Origin: Hygrophila difformis
Lineage: Eukaryota; Streptophyta; Magnoliopsida; Lamiales; Acanthaceae
Reading direction: 5' to 3'
Assembly: GCA_030278955.1 (NCBI GenBank)
Contig: JAOANR010000014.1
Coordinates: 12,340,068 to 12,404,067 of the forward strand
Length of the DNA stretch: 64,000 bases
Positions 1 through 10,429 of the stretch are shown one piece after another. The translations under genes were made by a program, and so were the position numbers. The notes under the pieces are model-generated. The model searched no databases. It saw only the letters and a program-made list of their open reading frames with translations, and had not been told where the DNA came from. Position 1 is the first letter of the stretch. Each line of letters begins with the position of its first letter.

Positions 1-479
1 ATCCTATTTTAACCAGTTTAATCCTTTGACCCCCAAATTAGTCTAAACTGCTGAGGTGGGATTGATTAAGGGGTTAAAAGTGATTTAATCATATCCATGT
101 CATTTGGGTTTTACTCTAATCCGGATCTATACACGGGTCGGGTAATAATACAGATTCAATCTCAAAAAAGAAATAAGCTCTTTCTCTTCAACATGAACAT
201 CCAGATCTATACATAACAGAGGTCATAAGAATGGTCCCGTGTGTTTCTTAGGTGTGAAACCGACAAGTAGAAAAGAAATAGTTTTTGTCGAGCATACAAC
301 AGTTTGTTTTATCAATCGTTTGTGGTCCCATCACATAGAGTAACAAGACCATATACCAACGATGCATTGAATATTGAGTAAGAAAAATAACAACTTGGAC
401 TGGAAATTTATATTGACTTATTTCACTGCATTCTATACCATGTAGATATATTAAACATCATATTTGCTTTCATGCAGAG

Positions 480-1672
480 CCCGAGAATGATGTGTTTGCT
501 GATGAAGAGAACCTAGAGGATTTGAGTGACAATAATGAGTCAAAAGAAGACTTTGAGTATCACATGCAGGAGGTGGAATATTCTACAGATGAGCTAAATG
601 AGGACACTACAAATACAAGAAAAGAGGACTTAGCTCAAGTGGTTAAGTCCATTGACTTCCAACTGAAGGTTGGAGGTTCGATTCCCCACTAGCCCCTTAT
701 CCTTCCCTTTTATTTGCTTTTTAATTTGTGTGGCATCGGCTTCCACCACCCCTTTCCCAGGCCTTTAATGGCTCCTCAAAAAAACAAAATAATGGCAAAG
801 AGATCGTAGTAGATTATTCCATTGTTGCAGATGATACTCTTGAGGATGATGCAAATATTCAAGATGATAATGAAGTTGTAATTGAGGATGGAGATGACCT
901 ACAAATCACGAGGGTGTCTGATGATGAGTCTATTCCATAGAAATCCAAGATTTTTGACCCTACTAGAATTTTTTCCCCTGAGCTGGAGTTGGGTATGATT
1001 TTTAGCTGCAAGAAAAAGTTAAAGACAACAATTCAATCTTATGCTATCAATGGAAAAAGGAGTATCAAATTTCCTAAGAATGATAAGATAAGGTTGTATG
1101 CAAAGTGTGTTGATGAGAGTTGCCCTTGGTCATTGCGAGCTAGGAAAGTGGAATAGGAGCATTGTTTTGAAATTCACCAGCTTCAAATCAACATAAATAT
1201 AAAGGGGATCAGAGGGTGGAAAATGTCACCTCCACATGGCTAGCAGCTAAGTACAAAAACAAATTTGTGAATGATCCAAAAAGAGACATGCAGGCTTTTA
1301 GGATAGAGTCAAGTCGTGAGATCAGAGTGACATAACTAAAGTTCAAGTTTATAGGACTGAGATGAAATCTTTGTGGATGATTGGAGGCACTCCAGATCAT
1401 CAATATGAGATGTTATGGAATTTTGTAGAGTAGGTGAAAAACAGTTCCACAGTTAGGCTTGAGACTGTTGGGAGTGATTCAAGAAATGGATTTGACAGGA
1501 TATGCATATGCCTTCATGCACAGAAAATAGGCTTTATAAAAGGATGTAGGCTTTGATTTGCATGGATGGATGTTGGTTGAAGGGGGCAAATGAGGCATAC
1601 TACTCACTGGAGTTGGCATTGATGTAAATAATAGCTATTTTCCGATTAAATATGTTGTGGTTGGTACTAAAA
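480..1672 (+). pseudogene. MuDR-type (mudrA-like) transposase pseudogene
   Basis: Broken reading frames encode, in order, an acidic Asp/Glu-rich linker (480-620 and 800-940), the block FDPTRIFSPELELGMIF followed by a QSYAI motif (about 950-1055) typical of the MuDR DNA-binding domain, its zinc-binding CxxxxCPW motif (about 1100-1140), the ENVTSTWLA-like stretch (about 1217), and the beginning of the catalytic domain with CMDG (about 1560) and a degenerate 'GVDVNNSYFPIKYVVVG' (about 1610-1660). Stops at 938 and 1155, frameshifts and a SINE insertion rule out function. The N-terminal part of exon 2 present in the 52.8-kb copy is missing here, so exon 2 suffered a deletion. The catalytic domain beyond its first aspartate region is absent. 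Confidence 0.8.
627..785 (+). mobile_element. tRNA-derived SINE inside the MULE pseudogene
   Basis: Positions 631-642 (TAGCTCAAGTGG) match the pol III A box consensus and 675-685 (GGTTCGATTCC) match the B box, spaced as in a tRNA-derived head. A non-tRNA body and an A-rich tail (778-790) follow. The insertion interrupts a reading frame that is continuous in the homologous transposase at 53.3 kb. A short imperfect target duplication (aaagag) is possible. The family is not identified. Confidence 0.7.
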
Positions 1673-1689
1673 GTAGTGAAACTCGGTTA

Positions 1690-2470
1690 TTCACAAGTCC
1701 CAACTCAGATTCGTAACTCAGAGATCTCAAATGTAGATAATATTTAGATAGAATAAGTTTTAATTAGACAAGTATTCATGCCAATAGTACAAAATAGAAA
1801 ACTATTTATGTGTTACGATTTAAAATCGTAAAAAAATTTGAAACCGTATTGTTTACGACTTATAAAATACTAAACCAAACCATAATTTTTACACCGTAAA
1901 ATAAACAAAACCGTAAAAACACGGTTTGGTCCGATTTTGTTTAAAGTCCGAACCGTATTATGATCACTCCTACTCATACCTCACAAACTGCAAATACATA
2001 ATCTTCATTTCGGAATTAGTATAGAAAATTTGTATTTTTGTTGCATACCTATTGTCACCTTCTCCACACTGCCACTCATTGGCTTCAATTAGATCTCTCC
2101 AAAGTCTGGTGATGCTATACTGTCTGTATCCTATGAATACTATTTTACAAACTTCCTCCATCATTAGAGTTCGGACAAGTGCGTACTGGCTGTCTTCCCG
2201 CATCAACACATAAAAAGCTGGATCATTGGCATCAAGGTAGTTACACAGTCGCACTGGTACATTAGAGATATTGAGATCGTATGCTGCCAATTCCTTTTCA
2301 CATAATATGAACGATTGAACTTTTAATGTCTCCTGAATCTCTAATGGAATAGAAAATAAGTTAAGATCCATGCCTGTAACAAAACAACGAAAACATTAAT
2401 TATATTAATAAAGTGGGTTGGCTGCCTTCATTGGATGCATGTGAGGAGACACCACTCAACACCTGAGGTG
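1690..2470. repeat. Dispersed repeat, copy 1 (second copy 5202-6010)
   Basis: The segment beginning 'attcacaagtcccaactcag' and running through an exon-like block to 'gaggagacaccactcaacac' recurs at 5202-6010 with modest divergence. Both copies carry 'acggtttggtccga'-type runs that also form the ends of the hAT-like element at 4987-6188. This copy lacks the outer termini, so it is probably a truncated member of the same transposon family. Confidence 0.6.
1970..2371 (-). pseudogene. Unrecognised 133-codon ORF carried in a repeat, possible captured exon
   Basis: On the minus strand an ATG at 2371 opens 133 codons (N-terminus MDLNLFSIPLEIQETL). I do not recognise the protein. Just upstream on that strand the sequence reads as a possible splice acceptor (ttgttacag). 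The second copy (about 5470-5881) keeps the same start region and much of the sequence but is interrupted by an insertion and base changes. Presence in two copies inside a hAT-like repeat fits either a captured host-gene exon or part of a transposon protein. Function is unknown; in this window it is probably not a working gene. Confidence 0.35.
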
Positions 2471-2485
2471 GGGTCAAAACACATA

Positions 2486-2745
2486 CTTCCTCCGTTTAGA
2501 AATAATTATAACATTTGCATAGTTGTTACTATTCACTGAGTAACTTTGATTTAAATTTTTAACACAGTTATACAAGATAAAACATAGTCAAGTGAGATCT
2601 TGTTAGATTCGTCTAATCGCGTAGTTTTATAATATCAAATTTTTATAATTTTTACTTTTATAAATTTTGAGATATTAAGCATTAAAAATGTGCATTGGAT
2701 AACGTGAAACGCAGGAATGTTACAATTTTTGAAAAACGGAGGGAG
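2486..2745. mobile_element. Stowaway-type MITE (Tc1/mariner), ~260 bp
   Basis: It starts cttcctccgttt and ends aaacggagggag, an inverted terminal pair of the CTCCCTCCGT class, flanked by TA at 2484-2485 and 2746-2747. The interior motif 'agtcaagtgagatctt' followed by 'ttcgtctaat' is shared with the MITEs at 32694 and the remnant at 34710. Confidence 0.85.
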
Positions 2746-2769
2746 TACTACAGAAGAATCAAATTCTCT

Positions 2770-4090
2770 TTTTTGAAAAGCATTTTTTTTTGAGACATAA
2801 CTTCATTATATTCCATCGAAAATCAAAAAGTTGAAAATAGTCTACAAGATAAGGAGATCCAAAATCCAAGATAGGAAGAAAAAGTAGTAAAAAACAAAAC
2901 GGTCTACATCTCAACTAAATAAAAACAAAACCACATCTGGGTATCAAGAACTAGACGCCTCTACTTCAACCAGTGGCGGTGCCTTAAGATCTTCTTCATA
3001 AGTCTTCCCAGTCACAAGAATCAAAACAACGTTAAAAAACGCATACATCAATAGCGTACCCCAGGAGCGATCCTTCTAAACAACCAAATCGTCCAGATCA
3101 AACAAACATTCTTGCTCACGCACCTTTCTTCAGAACCCCCGGAGCATAAAAGAGATCTCAAGTATCGAATCAAGATGACAATCCCAAAAATTGCTCTATT
3201 CACACGTCTCCCCTGCTTATATTTTTCGAAATCAGTGTATCAAACTCAAAGGGCTAGGTGAGAGGTAAGAAACGAAGGCATCAAGAGGTACGGAGGCGGG
3301 TGAGAAATTATAGGGATGAGATGAAGAATTTAAGAGAAAACAACCAATTACCACAAGGGCACTAAGCATAATGAGAGGCAAGAAATCAGCATGAGCAAAA
3401 AAGAAATCCAGAGAATTCTCACAAGCTCACAAAACTATCAGCAAATTACTGTCGAATTGATCCAATCCATTTCATGACAATGTTCAAAACCCCCTAATCA
3501 TAGACACTTGTTTTTTCCAATATTCCCGCAACCTTATTATTTTTTCTTTTCTATTAATATTTTCTTTCTCTTCTTTTTTTTCTATTTTTTTTGGTTGCAT
3601 AAAAGCACATATCATCATCATGCTACTCATAAAGTCCCTTGTTGATCGAGATCCCAAACAAAAGAACGAAAATTATCAACACCCGATCTCATGCTACAAT
3701 ATACAACTCCCCACATTTTTCATAAAATGTCCATCTCTCAACCAACCCTATACAACTGTTTGCATATTTCATAGATTTATAAATTACGGAGCGAGAACAT
3801 TTCCAATATCACTCAATGGTCACGAAAATTGTGTGGCTAGGACAAGGAAAGGCTAGATGTTTAGGGGATGAAAGTGAATTTATGGAAAAGGTTTATCAGA
3901 AAGGCTGAAAGAAGACTCCCAAATATTGTTTGAAAGGGGATGGGAAAGATATAGGCCGATCAACCTAGGGCCCTTATGTTCGATACACTGAAGTGAAAAG
4001 AAAACAGGCTCACATGATTATATTAGCAAATTCTAGGATGTCATACACCTCACGTATGCACGCACATAATGAGACTTAAAGCTTAGATCT
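2770..4090. other. Non-coding stretch; possible 3' end of a minus-strand retroposed sequence at 2770-3200
   Basis: A T-rich run at 2774-2793 followed by non-repetitive, moderately GC sequence to about 3200 looks, on the minus strand, like a 3' end with a poly(A) tail (LINE 3' region or retroposed mRNA). No domain could be read. From 3200 to 4090 I see no convincing coding, RNA or repeat feature. Confidence 0.25.
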
Positions 4091-4092
4091 CA

Positions 4093-4778
4093 CCGGGTAT
4101 TCGAAAATGACTTGAAACTTCATTGCCGAAAATCATCAATCCTTTGGCGTTCAGTCCTCAGCAGACTTTATAATTTCGAGCAACACCAGTGAAAATTGTA
4201 AATCTCTTGGAATCCGAGCATCAGTGTCCTCCTATTAGAGCAGCTCCCATGATGGGCCTTCAAACAAAAATCAGATTAATATGTCCGATAGCTAGAGGAG
4301 TCCATTACAAGATATCAGCAAATCCGCCCAATAATTTTATCACCAGTCGCGATATGTGAAAGAATTCTACAATGCTCTATGGCTTTGTTAACTCCAAGTT
4401 ATTTCCAGCCTCCAAAGTCCCGTCTGCAGCGACAAATTCAGCAAAAGAGGATCTCCAAGAAGCCCCCGCACCAGCAGCAGCATTATGACTCAGAGCAGCA
4501 ACAGTCTCAGCAGCAGCATTTGCTATCCACTCGGTTCTTTCAGCATCAATAAATAACAGCAACTACATCGGCATCCAAAGTCTACAACAACGAACATTGA
4601 AACAGAACTGAATCACCCAGAAGCCCCGGGTATTCGAAGGTGACTTGAAACTTCATTGCCGAAAATCATCAATCCTTTGACGTTCAGTCATCATCAGCCT
4701 TTATAATTTCGAGCATCACCAACAAAAATTGTAAACCTCCTGGATTCCGAGCATCAGTGTCCTCCTTTTGAAGAGCAT
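4093..4778. repeat. Direct repeat pair of ~150 bp (4093-4240 and 4625-4778)
   Basis: Both copies begin ccgggtattcg and end near 'cagtgtcctcct', with about 85-90% identity by eye, separated by 384 bases. On the minus strand each copy contains the same short terminal-exon-like frame, so a duplicated gene segment explains them better than LTRs: the edges lack TG...CA. Confidence 0.6.
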
Positions 4779-4980
4779 TATTAATAAATAGAGAAAAGAA
4801 AAAAAATATATCACCAATAATACAATAACAAAATTTTCAAATTCTAAACCTTACTATCCGAATCCCACTCAGATCCTCTACCCAAACCCAATTCTTTCTC
4901 CATCCTCATAAATGCCAAAATTCAACTACGCTGTTCAACCGCTCTGCACTCGTCCTCCTGCGAATACCGACCTGCGCCAA
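4151..4980 (-). pseudogene. Remnant of an unrecognised host gene with duplicated last exon
   Basis: On the minus strand three coding-like blocks follow acceptor-like AGs: 4764-4685 (EDTDARNPGGLQFLLVMLEI... then IKADDD stop), 4562-4377 (TTG after 'gatgtag'; alanine-rich, containing ERTEWIANAAAETVAALSHN) and 4231-4151 (EDTDARIPRDLQFSLVLLEI..., then stop). The first and third are the same terminal exon in two copies. A block at 4980-4870 reads as a possible first exon (MRMEKELGLGRGSEWDSD before a GTAAG donor), but the phases do not join cleanly. The product is not recognised. A hAT-like element begins just upstream at 4987. Probably a broken gene fragment. Confidence 0.35.
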
Positions 4981-4986
4981 TCTCCG

Positions 4987-6188
4987 CTAGGGGTAAGCAC
5001 GGTCCGGTTTTAGTCGGTTCATGACTAAACCAAACAAAACCGTAATTTTACAGTTTTGAAATATTTCAAACCATTTACGATTTGATCCAGTTTGGACCAC
5101 GGTTTACATCGCAAAATATATTCGAATTTTTGCAAGCAAATAAATAATGTTATATAACCAAGTAAAATACATAAATACCTTTAAGGTCTAATAAATGTCA
5201 TTCACAAGTCCCAACTCAGATTCGTAACTCAGAGATCGCAAATGTAGATAATATTTAGATAGAATAAGTAAATTTTTAAATTTTATAAAAATTATATTTC
5301 AAAAATATTAAATATTATGTATTAATATTTACAGCTTACAGTTTGAAAATCTCAAAAAAAAATTGAAACCATACTGTTTACGGTTTATAAAATTTTGAAA
5401 CACAGTTTGGTCCGGTTTTATTTACGATACGGACTGTATTATGCTCATTCATACTCGTACCTCACAAACTGCAAATATGTAATATTCATTTCGGAATTAG
5501 TATAGAAAAATTTGTATTTTTGTTGCATGCGTATTGTCACCTTCTCCACACTGCCACTCATTGGCTTCAATTAGATCTCTCCAGTGGTGGGTGCAATTAG
5601 ATCTCTTCAATGTCTGGTGATGTCATACCGCTCATATTCTCTGAATACTATTTTACAAACTTCCTCCATTTACTGGCGTTCGGACGAGTGCGTACTGGCT
5701 GCTTTCCTACATCAACACATAAAAAGCTAGATCATTGGCATCAAGGTAGTTCCGCAGTCGCATTGGTACATTCGAGATATTGAGATCGTATGCTGCCAAT
5801 TCATTTTCACATAATATAAACGATTAAACTTTTAATGTCTCCTGAATCTCTAATGGAATAGGAAATACGTTAAGATCCATGCCTGCAAATACATAACATT
5901 AATATGTGATAGAACAATCAAAACATTAATCATATTAATAAAATGGGCTGGTTGCCTTCGTTGGATGCATGTGAGGGGACACCACTCAGCACCTAAGGTG
6001 TGGTTCAAAACACATACTAAACCAAAATTATTTAAGGTTTACAATTTGAAAACCGTTAAAAAAAATTGAAACCGTACAATTTATAAAATTCTAAACTAAT
6101 CCATGATGTTTTAGACCCTTATCCAAACCAAACCGTAAAAATACGGTTTGGTCCGATTTTGTTCAGGGTTCGGTATACTCACCCCTAT
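4987..6188. mobile_element. hAT-like non-autonomous element, ~1.2 kb
   Basis: The left end taggggtaagcac and the right end gtatactcacccct(a) are inverted matches of the taggggtGagna class used by hAT elements; both subterminal regions carry 'accaaac/gtttggtccg' repeats. Flanking 8-mers do not match, so a target duplication was not found. The interior carries the second copy of the 1.7-2.4 kb repeat with its minus-strand exon-like ORF. Confidence 0.55.
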
Positions 6189-6525
6189 TATCATCCTATT
6201 TTGGGCCTTCTAAACTATACCACATGTGTCACCCAAAAATTGGCACAAACACTGCCTTGTAAAGGTTAATACATACTGAGATTGTGAAATAAATTTTTCA
6301 AGAATTGCAAATATCACTAAAAAAAAGAAAATATTGCCATATATTTCAAACGTTCAAAATAATTAATTTAAAATCAAATGAAGAAACAAGTTCAATATTC
6401 TGAAGAATAATTAAATTCTAGAGATATATACATCTAATTAATATAATTCTATCTAGTCTATTGACATTCAATTTTAAAATTTGATAACTGCACAACTTCT
6501 ATATTAGATAGATAGATAGACAGAC
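6189..6525. other. AT-rich non-coding spacer
   Basis: No gene, RNA or clear repeat terminus is visible here. Confidence 0.4.

Positions 6526-6597
<72 letters not shown>
6526..6597. repeat. (AAT)24 microsatellite
   Basis: An uninterrupted AAT trinucleotide tract of 72 bases. The tyrosine run seen in a reverse-strand frame is an artefact of it. Confidence 0.98.
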
Positions 6598-6599
6598 TA

Positions 6600-6770
6600 G
6601 TGACTAATCTCATTCGTTTTCTTGTAGACACTTTGAATGGAACAGCAAATCCAAATACTACAAGAATTTTGGTGAAAGGTGACAAAAAAAGCGACGAATT
6701 GAACAAGGCGACGAAAGGATTTTGTCGCCTTCTTATAGAAATTCTTGTGAAAATTTTAAGATTGCTTTAT
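6600..6770. repeat. CACTA-like terminal fragment
   Basis: 'tttcttgtag' near 6617, then repeated 'gcgacgaa/gcgacgaaagga/ttttgtcgcc' words and 'tagaaattcttgtg' near 6737. Direct and inverted GCGACGAA words next to a TTTCTTGTAG end are typical of CACTA non-autonomous elements. The boundaries are not resolved. Confidence 0.4.
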
Positions 6771-6869
6771 ACCAAAAGCAGAAGTCAATCATGTGACAAC
6801 ATTTGTTAAGTGTGGAGGTGTATCATCGCTCCCCCTCACACCCCAGATAACTAAAATATATCGATACTT

Positions 6870-7085
6870 AAGGTTATGTTTGGGAAATTATTAGAGTTTA
6901 GAATTTTTAGATTGGTATTAGTGGTGAAATATAGTTTAAAATTGAGATAGTTTTGAGTAATATAATGGTATCTAGTAGAGTTAAAATTTAGAATTTAGAG
7001 TTTGGAATTTGGAAAACTAAACGGGAGGACACGTTCAGTTTTAGAATTTAGATGTAAAAATTTGGTGATTAGTAGACATAATGTT
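6870..7085. repeat. MITE-like repeat with 'ggttatgtttgggaaat' start
   Basis: The opening word and the internal repetition of 'agagtttagaattt' recur, sometimes inverted, at 26448-26735 and about 35160-35320. The family is not identified. From 7086 to 7640 only AT-rich sequence and the presumed promoter of the zinc-finger gene are seen. Confidence 0.4.
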
Positions 7086-7645
7086 ACTAATATAGAATTT
7101 TTAAGTTATTTTAATATATATTTTAAAAGTTAACGCTAAACGATGGTGGAACCTTAATAAAGTTACAGAATTATTCCGAAATTGTAATTGTGTTGAAATA
7201 AATGTGAACCCACGTACATCGTGTTTTAAGGAATTGTCTTTCCTTAATGTATAAGTAACATAAGTAATACTACTATTTATTTATACCACATTGATGCCAA
7301 AATCTACAAATAAAGAAAAATAAAAAATAAAAAAAAATAAAAAAACGTAAGAAAAACTTAGAATAATTAATTTCGTTGTTTGGTGCATCTTTTTTCCACA
7401 TATAATTATTCCAAAGAAGTATAGTAGTTAAAAATATTTAAGAAAAGATTCCTTGTTAGTTTGTATGACTGTCGTATGAGATGAGAAGACAAATAAATGT
7501 TAACTAATCCTTTATATTCACACCATTTGTGACATTGAGAGTTGTAATGAATGAGAAGAATTCAAGGGAGTGTCCCTTGCCTAGCTTAGCTGTAACTCAG
7601 TTATTACAGATAAGCATTACAATTATTACACCTCTGATTTTCCTC

Positions 7646-7652
7646 TATAAAT
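7646..7652 (+). promoter_or_regulatory. Probable TATA box of the zinc-finger gene
   Basis: TATAAAT lies 66 bases upstream of the ATG at 7718, which leaves a plausible short leader of about 35-45 bases. This supports the 7718 start over frame extensions further upstream. Confidence 0.6.
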
Positions 7653-7717
7653 TTGGTTTCTCCACCCGGACTCAGTTACGCCCCTTCCTTCATTACATTT
7701 CTCTTCTTTGCCACAGC

Positions 7718-8470
7718 ATGGAACAATCCTGGCGTTTGAGGAGGACGCCAAGGAGTTCACCGATTGCGTGTCGTGTATGCGATAGGGTTTTCTTCGACAA
7801 CGTTAGCCTTGTTCTGCACTTTGGGAGCCATCTCAAGGATGACCATCCAAATGCAATCCCTAACCCTAACCCTAACCCTAACTCTAACCCTATTCCTATC
7901 CACCCAGCCAGATTTGCCCTCTCTCCTTGGCAATATAACGGTGGCTGGCCCTTGCCTTCGTCTGGATTAATGTTTAGAGCAATGAACATGAATGGTGTTC
8001 CGATTGTGGATGAGTGTTGTGTATGGCCTTCTGCTGCTACGCCCGCCCCTGTGATGAACACATCGCGTGTTTCCTGTGTCAGTTCTGTGTTTCCAATGAA
8101 TGCGTCGCCTTTGAAAGGTGAATGGGATGCGACGCCCACAAATGGTTATCCAATCGCGACTAGCCAATCGAAACCTACATTGCTCCCGAATGATTATTCC
8201 CTAAGAAGGTTCAGTAGCCAATTTAATGTCACCTCACCATCCACCCATCCGTCGCTATATTCCCGTTTGGACACAGGTCGATTTGGGGGTGACAAAATGC
8301 TGCCGGCTTCTCTGCACGTGCCAAAAAGGGAGGAAGAATGCTTTTCGGATGTAAATCGCATTGGCGCTGTCAGAAAATCTAGCCCGAAGATAATATACAT
8401 AACAGATGGTGAAGATGAGAATTGTGCCGAGAACAATGATGTAGGGATAGATTTAACTTTGAGACTTTAA
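7718..8470 (+). CDS. Single C2H2 zinc-finger protein with C-terminal EAR-type motif, 250 aa
   Basis: Probable nuclear transcriptional repressor. Near the N-terminus a C-x2-C-x12-H-x3-H finger begins at CRVCDRVF (residues about 18-38); it lacks the plant QALGGH signature and has VSLVLHFGSH instead. The middle is low-complexity, with an NPNPNPNSNP tract. The last residues IDLTLRL fit the LxLxL EAR motif that recruits TOPLESS-type corepressors in this family. The frame is intronless. I start at the ATG at 7718 because a TATA box at 7646 would lie inside any longer version; the frame is open upstream to about 7529 without being needed. Small one-finger EAR proteins in Arabidopsis often act in development, but no orthologue can be named. 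Repeats flank it on both sides, with no operon-like partner. Confidence 0.8.
   Translation: MEQSWRLRRTPRSSPIACRVCDRVFFDNVSLVLHFGSHLKDDHPNAIPNPNPNPNSNPIPIHPARFALSPWQYNGGWPLPSSGLMFRAMNMNGVPIVDECCVWPSAATPAPVMNTSRVSCVSSVFPMNASPLKGEWDATPTNGYPIATSQSKPTLLPNDYSLRRFSSQFNVTSPSTHPSLYSRLDTGRFGGDKMLPASLHVPKREEECFSDVNRIGAVRKSSPKIIYITDGEDENCAENNDVGIDLTLRL
7858..7893 (+). repeat. Telomere-like CCCTAA hexamers inside the zinc-finger coding region
   Basis: Four perfect CCCTAA units followed by two one-base variants (CTCTAA, CCCTAT). They are read in frame as Asn-Pro repeats. The hexamer differs from the usual plant heptamer CCCTAAA, and the 6-base period keeps the frame. Confidence 0.9.
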
Positions 8471-8551
8471 TTTTCAATTAAGGTCCAAATATTAGATTAT
8501 TAGTTCATATCCTGTTTATGTGATTTGAGTGTCAATGGACAGTGTTTCTCT

Positions 8552-8602
8552 TATCTATATCTATATATCTATATCTATATCTATATAATCTATATAATAT
8601 AT
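8552..8602. repeat. TATC/TATA-rich simple repeat
   Basis: Imperfect TATCTATA tract in the 3' flank of the zinc-finger gene. Confidence 0.85.
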
Positions 8603-8880
8603 AAAAACAATAACCTTATGAACAGTAACCTATCAATTCTCCCTCACAAAAATCTCATTATGAACAGTAACCTACATATTGCCTCAACATTTAATTTCTG
8701 CACGCAATCCAATACACATTTCTAATGATCAATAACTCAAAATGTGCACAAGAAAAAATTCTAAAAATTTGATATTTCAAAACTACATGATGAGACAAAT
8801 CTAACGAGATCCCACTTGACTATGTTTTTTTCTTATATAGATGTTGTATAAGCATTAGTCAAAGTTGAATCATAAATAAC

Positions 8881-9290
8881 AGCAAAAGTCAATTCCTTTT
8901 TACTATAAAAATGAAGGAATTATAGGGAAAAAAAACATAGTGCACTTACAAAATATAGGAGAATCAAATTTGAGCGAAATTCACGTTAGATAATTTAATT
9001 TCATTAATTATTATATATAAAGAATACTATCAAACAAAAGATGTAACAAAAACTTTATGGCTTGATAGTTGAATAATAAACCGTAGCAAAAGTCAATCGC
9101 TTTTCACTATACAAATGAAGAAATTATAGGAAAAAGAAAAAAAATATAGTGCACTTTCAAAATATAGGAGAACCAAATTCAAGCGAAATTCAAATTAGAT
9201 AATTTAATTTTATTAATTCTTATAGATAAAAATACTACCAAATAAGTGATGTAACAAAAACTTTATGGGTTTGATATTATATTTATTCTT
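8881..9290. repeat. Tandem duplication, 204-bp period, two units
   Basis: Unit 1 starts at 8881 and unit 2 at 9085, both with 'agcaaaagtcaat'. Shared words follow in order: 'atagtgcactt', 'caaaatataggaga', 'gataatttaatt', 'gatgtaacaaaaacttta'. AT-rich and non-coding. From 9291 to 9484 only AT-rich sequence is seen. Confidence 0.8.
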
Positions 9291-9484
9291 TAAATATAAT
9301 TTCAATATTTGTTATAATTCTTAACCAATACTCTATTAATTCAAAATTATAGTTAAAAAATATATTGTAAATTATTAATAAGTACTTTATTGATTGATAT
9401 TATATTCTTAATGAATAGAAAATATTTGTATTAAATAAATTAACTAAATTATTTATAAGTATTTTTTAAGATACTATATTATTA

Positions 9485-9736
9485 CTCCCTCCGTCCCGGT
9501 AAAAAACGTCCCATAATTTTTTGGCACGGTATTTTAGGTAAAATGAGTTATTGTGTTAAAGTGGAGTAATTAGTTGATGTGATGTTTATTTGTATTGAGA
9601 AAAACTGAGATAATTAGTTGATGTGATGTTTTAGTTGATGTTTATAAAGTAAAACTTTTCTATAGAGGGAAATGTGACAAAGGCAGTGGGACGGACCAAA
9701 AATGAAAATGAGACGGAATTAGTAGGATGGATGGAG
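9485..9736. mobile_element. Stowaway-type MITE, ~252 bp
   Basis: Starts ctccctccgtcccgg, ends in a degenerate ...ggatggatggag, flanked by TA at 9483-9484 and 9737-9738. The interior repeats 'gataattagttgatgtgatg'-type words. Confidence 0.75.
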
Positions 9737-10429
9737 TAATATATAAATATTGGTAATGACATATTGTTGGCCGATTTCTATGCAATGTATAAATGTACTC
9801 ATGTAATGCTTAAAATAGTTTAAAAAGGATGCGGAATGTAATCGACAATAAAAATTGAACAATTTTATTTGTTAAATTGGATAATCTTACTGATATTGTC
9901 CATAATTTTCGTCAATTGGGCGGGGTAAATACTAGTACAAATAAAGATGATAACCATTAGCTAGAAAAATGCTTTCCCTGTTTTTTTTTCCTTTATATTG
10001 AATCCAGTGAGTATTAATTGATGAATGCATTGTAGCTATTGAATTAACTATTGTTTAATTTGATAATTTCGTTGTTGGAAATTTTCGGGCTTTAGACAAA
10101 TTTTGTGCTAGAAAGTGTTACATTCTGTGTTCAGCTGAAAATATGTTGGTGTTCAAGAAAGCACAGGAATAGTTTGGAAGCTCCATATGGCGCAGAACTG
10201 TGGTTGGGGCATAGTCAGCCGCGGCCATGAATTTGCTCACTGGAACAAATTGCGCTCCGCGCGCAACCACATGAGGACCACGGGAATCGTATCCAGACCA
10301 GAAGAGCTACTGAGCTAGAGTAGAGGGAGAAACGGGGTCGAGAGGTATTGCCCATAACCACGATGGTTTCTTTATCATTGCAATTGTTTAGGCACTATAA
10401 AATTTAAAAAATTAAAACAAAAATGGATT
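9737..10429. other. Non-coding; no supported feature
   Basis: AT-rich to 10120, then a GC-richer stretch (10130-10360) without an open frame or recognisable repeat terminus. Confidence 0.4.

Larger units (their letters stand above)
1..1675 (+). mobile_element. Truncated, decayed Mutator-like element (MULE), left end outside window
   Basis: The first ~120 bases resemble the inner part of the long terminal inverted repeat of the complete MULE at 51971-55933 (a run with 'ttaatga/attaag/gttaa' spacing). An intron end (tttcatgcag before 480) sits at the same codon context (AG CCC GA) as the second exon of the complete element. The transposase body follows and stops abruptly near 1672, where an unrelated repeat (also at 5.2 kb) begins. 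No right TIR is seen. Family assignment is from protein similarity to the second copy; the extent is inferred. Confidence 0.7.

Noticed and set aside
640..690. A genuine tRNA gene
   Set aside because: The A and B boxes are present, but the acceptor stem does not pair and the sequence continues into a SINE body with an A-rich tail.
4093..4778. Small LTR element (TRIM) bounded by the ~150-bp direct repeats
   Set aside because: The repeats lack TG...CA ends, PBS and PPT, and each contains the same exon-like frame; a duplicated gene fragment is simpler.
6458..6706. Reverse-strand frame with a long tyrosine run
   Set aside because: It is only the translation of the (AAT)24 microsatellite.
7529..7717. 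Longer N-terminal version of the zinc-finger protein
   Set aside because: The first codon at 7529 is GTG, and the TATA box at 7646 lies inside the extension; the ATG at 7718 fits better.
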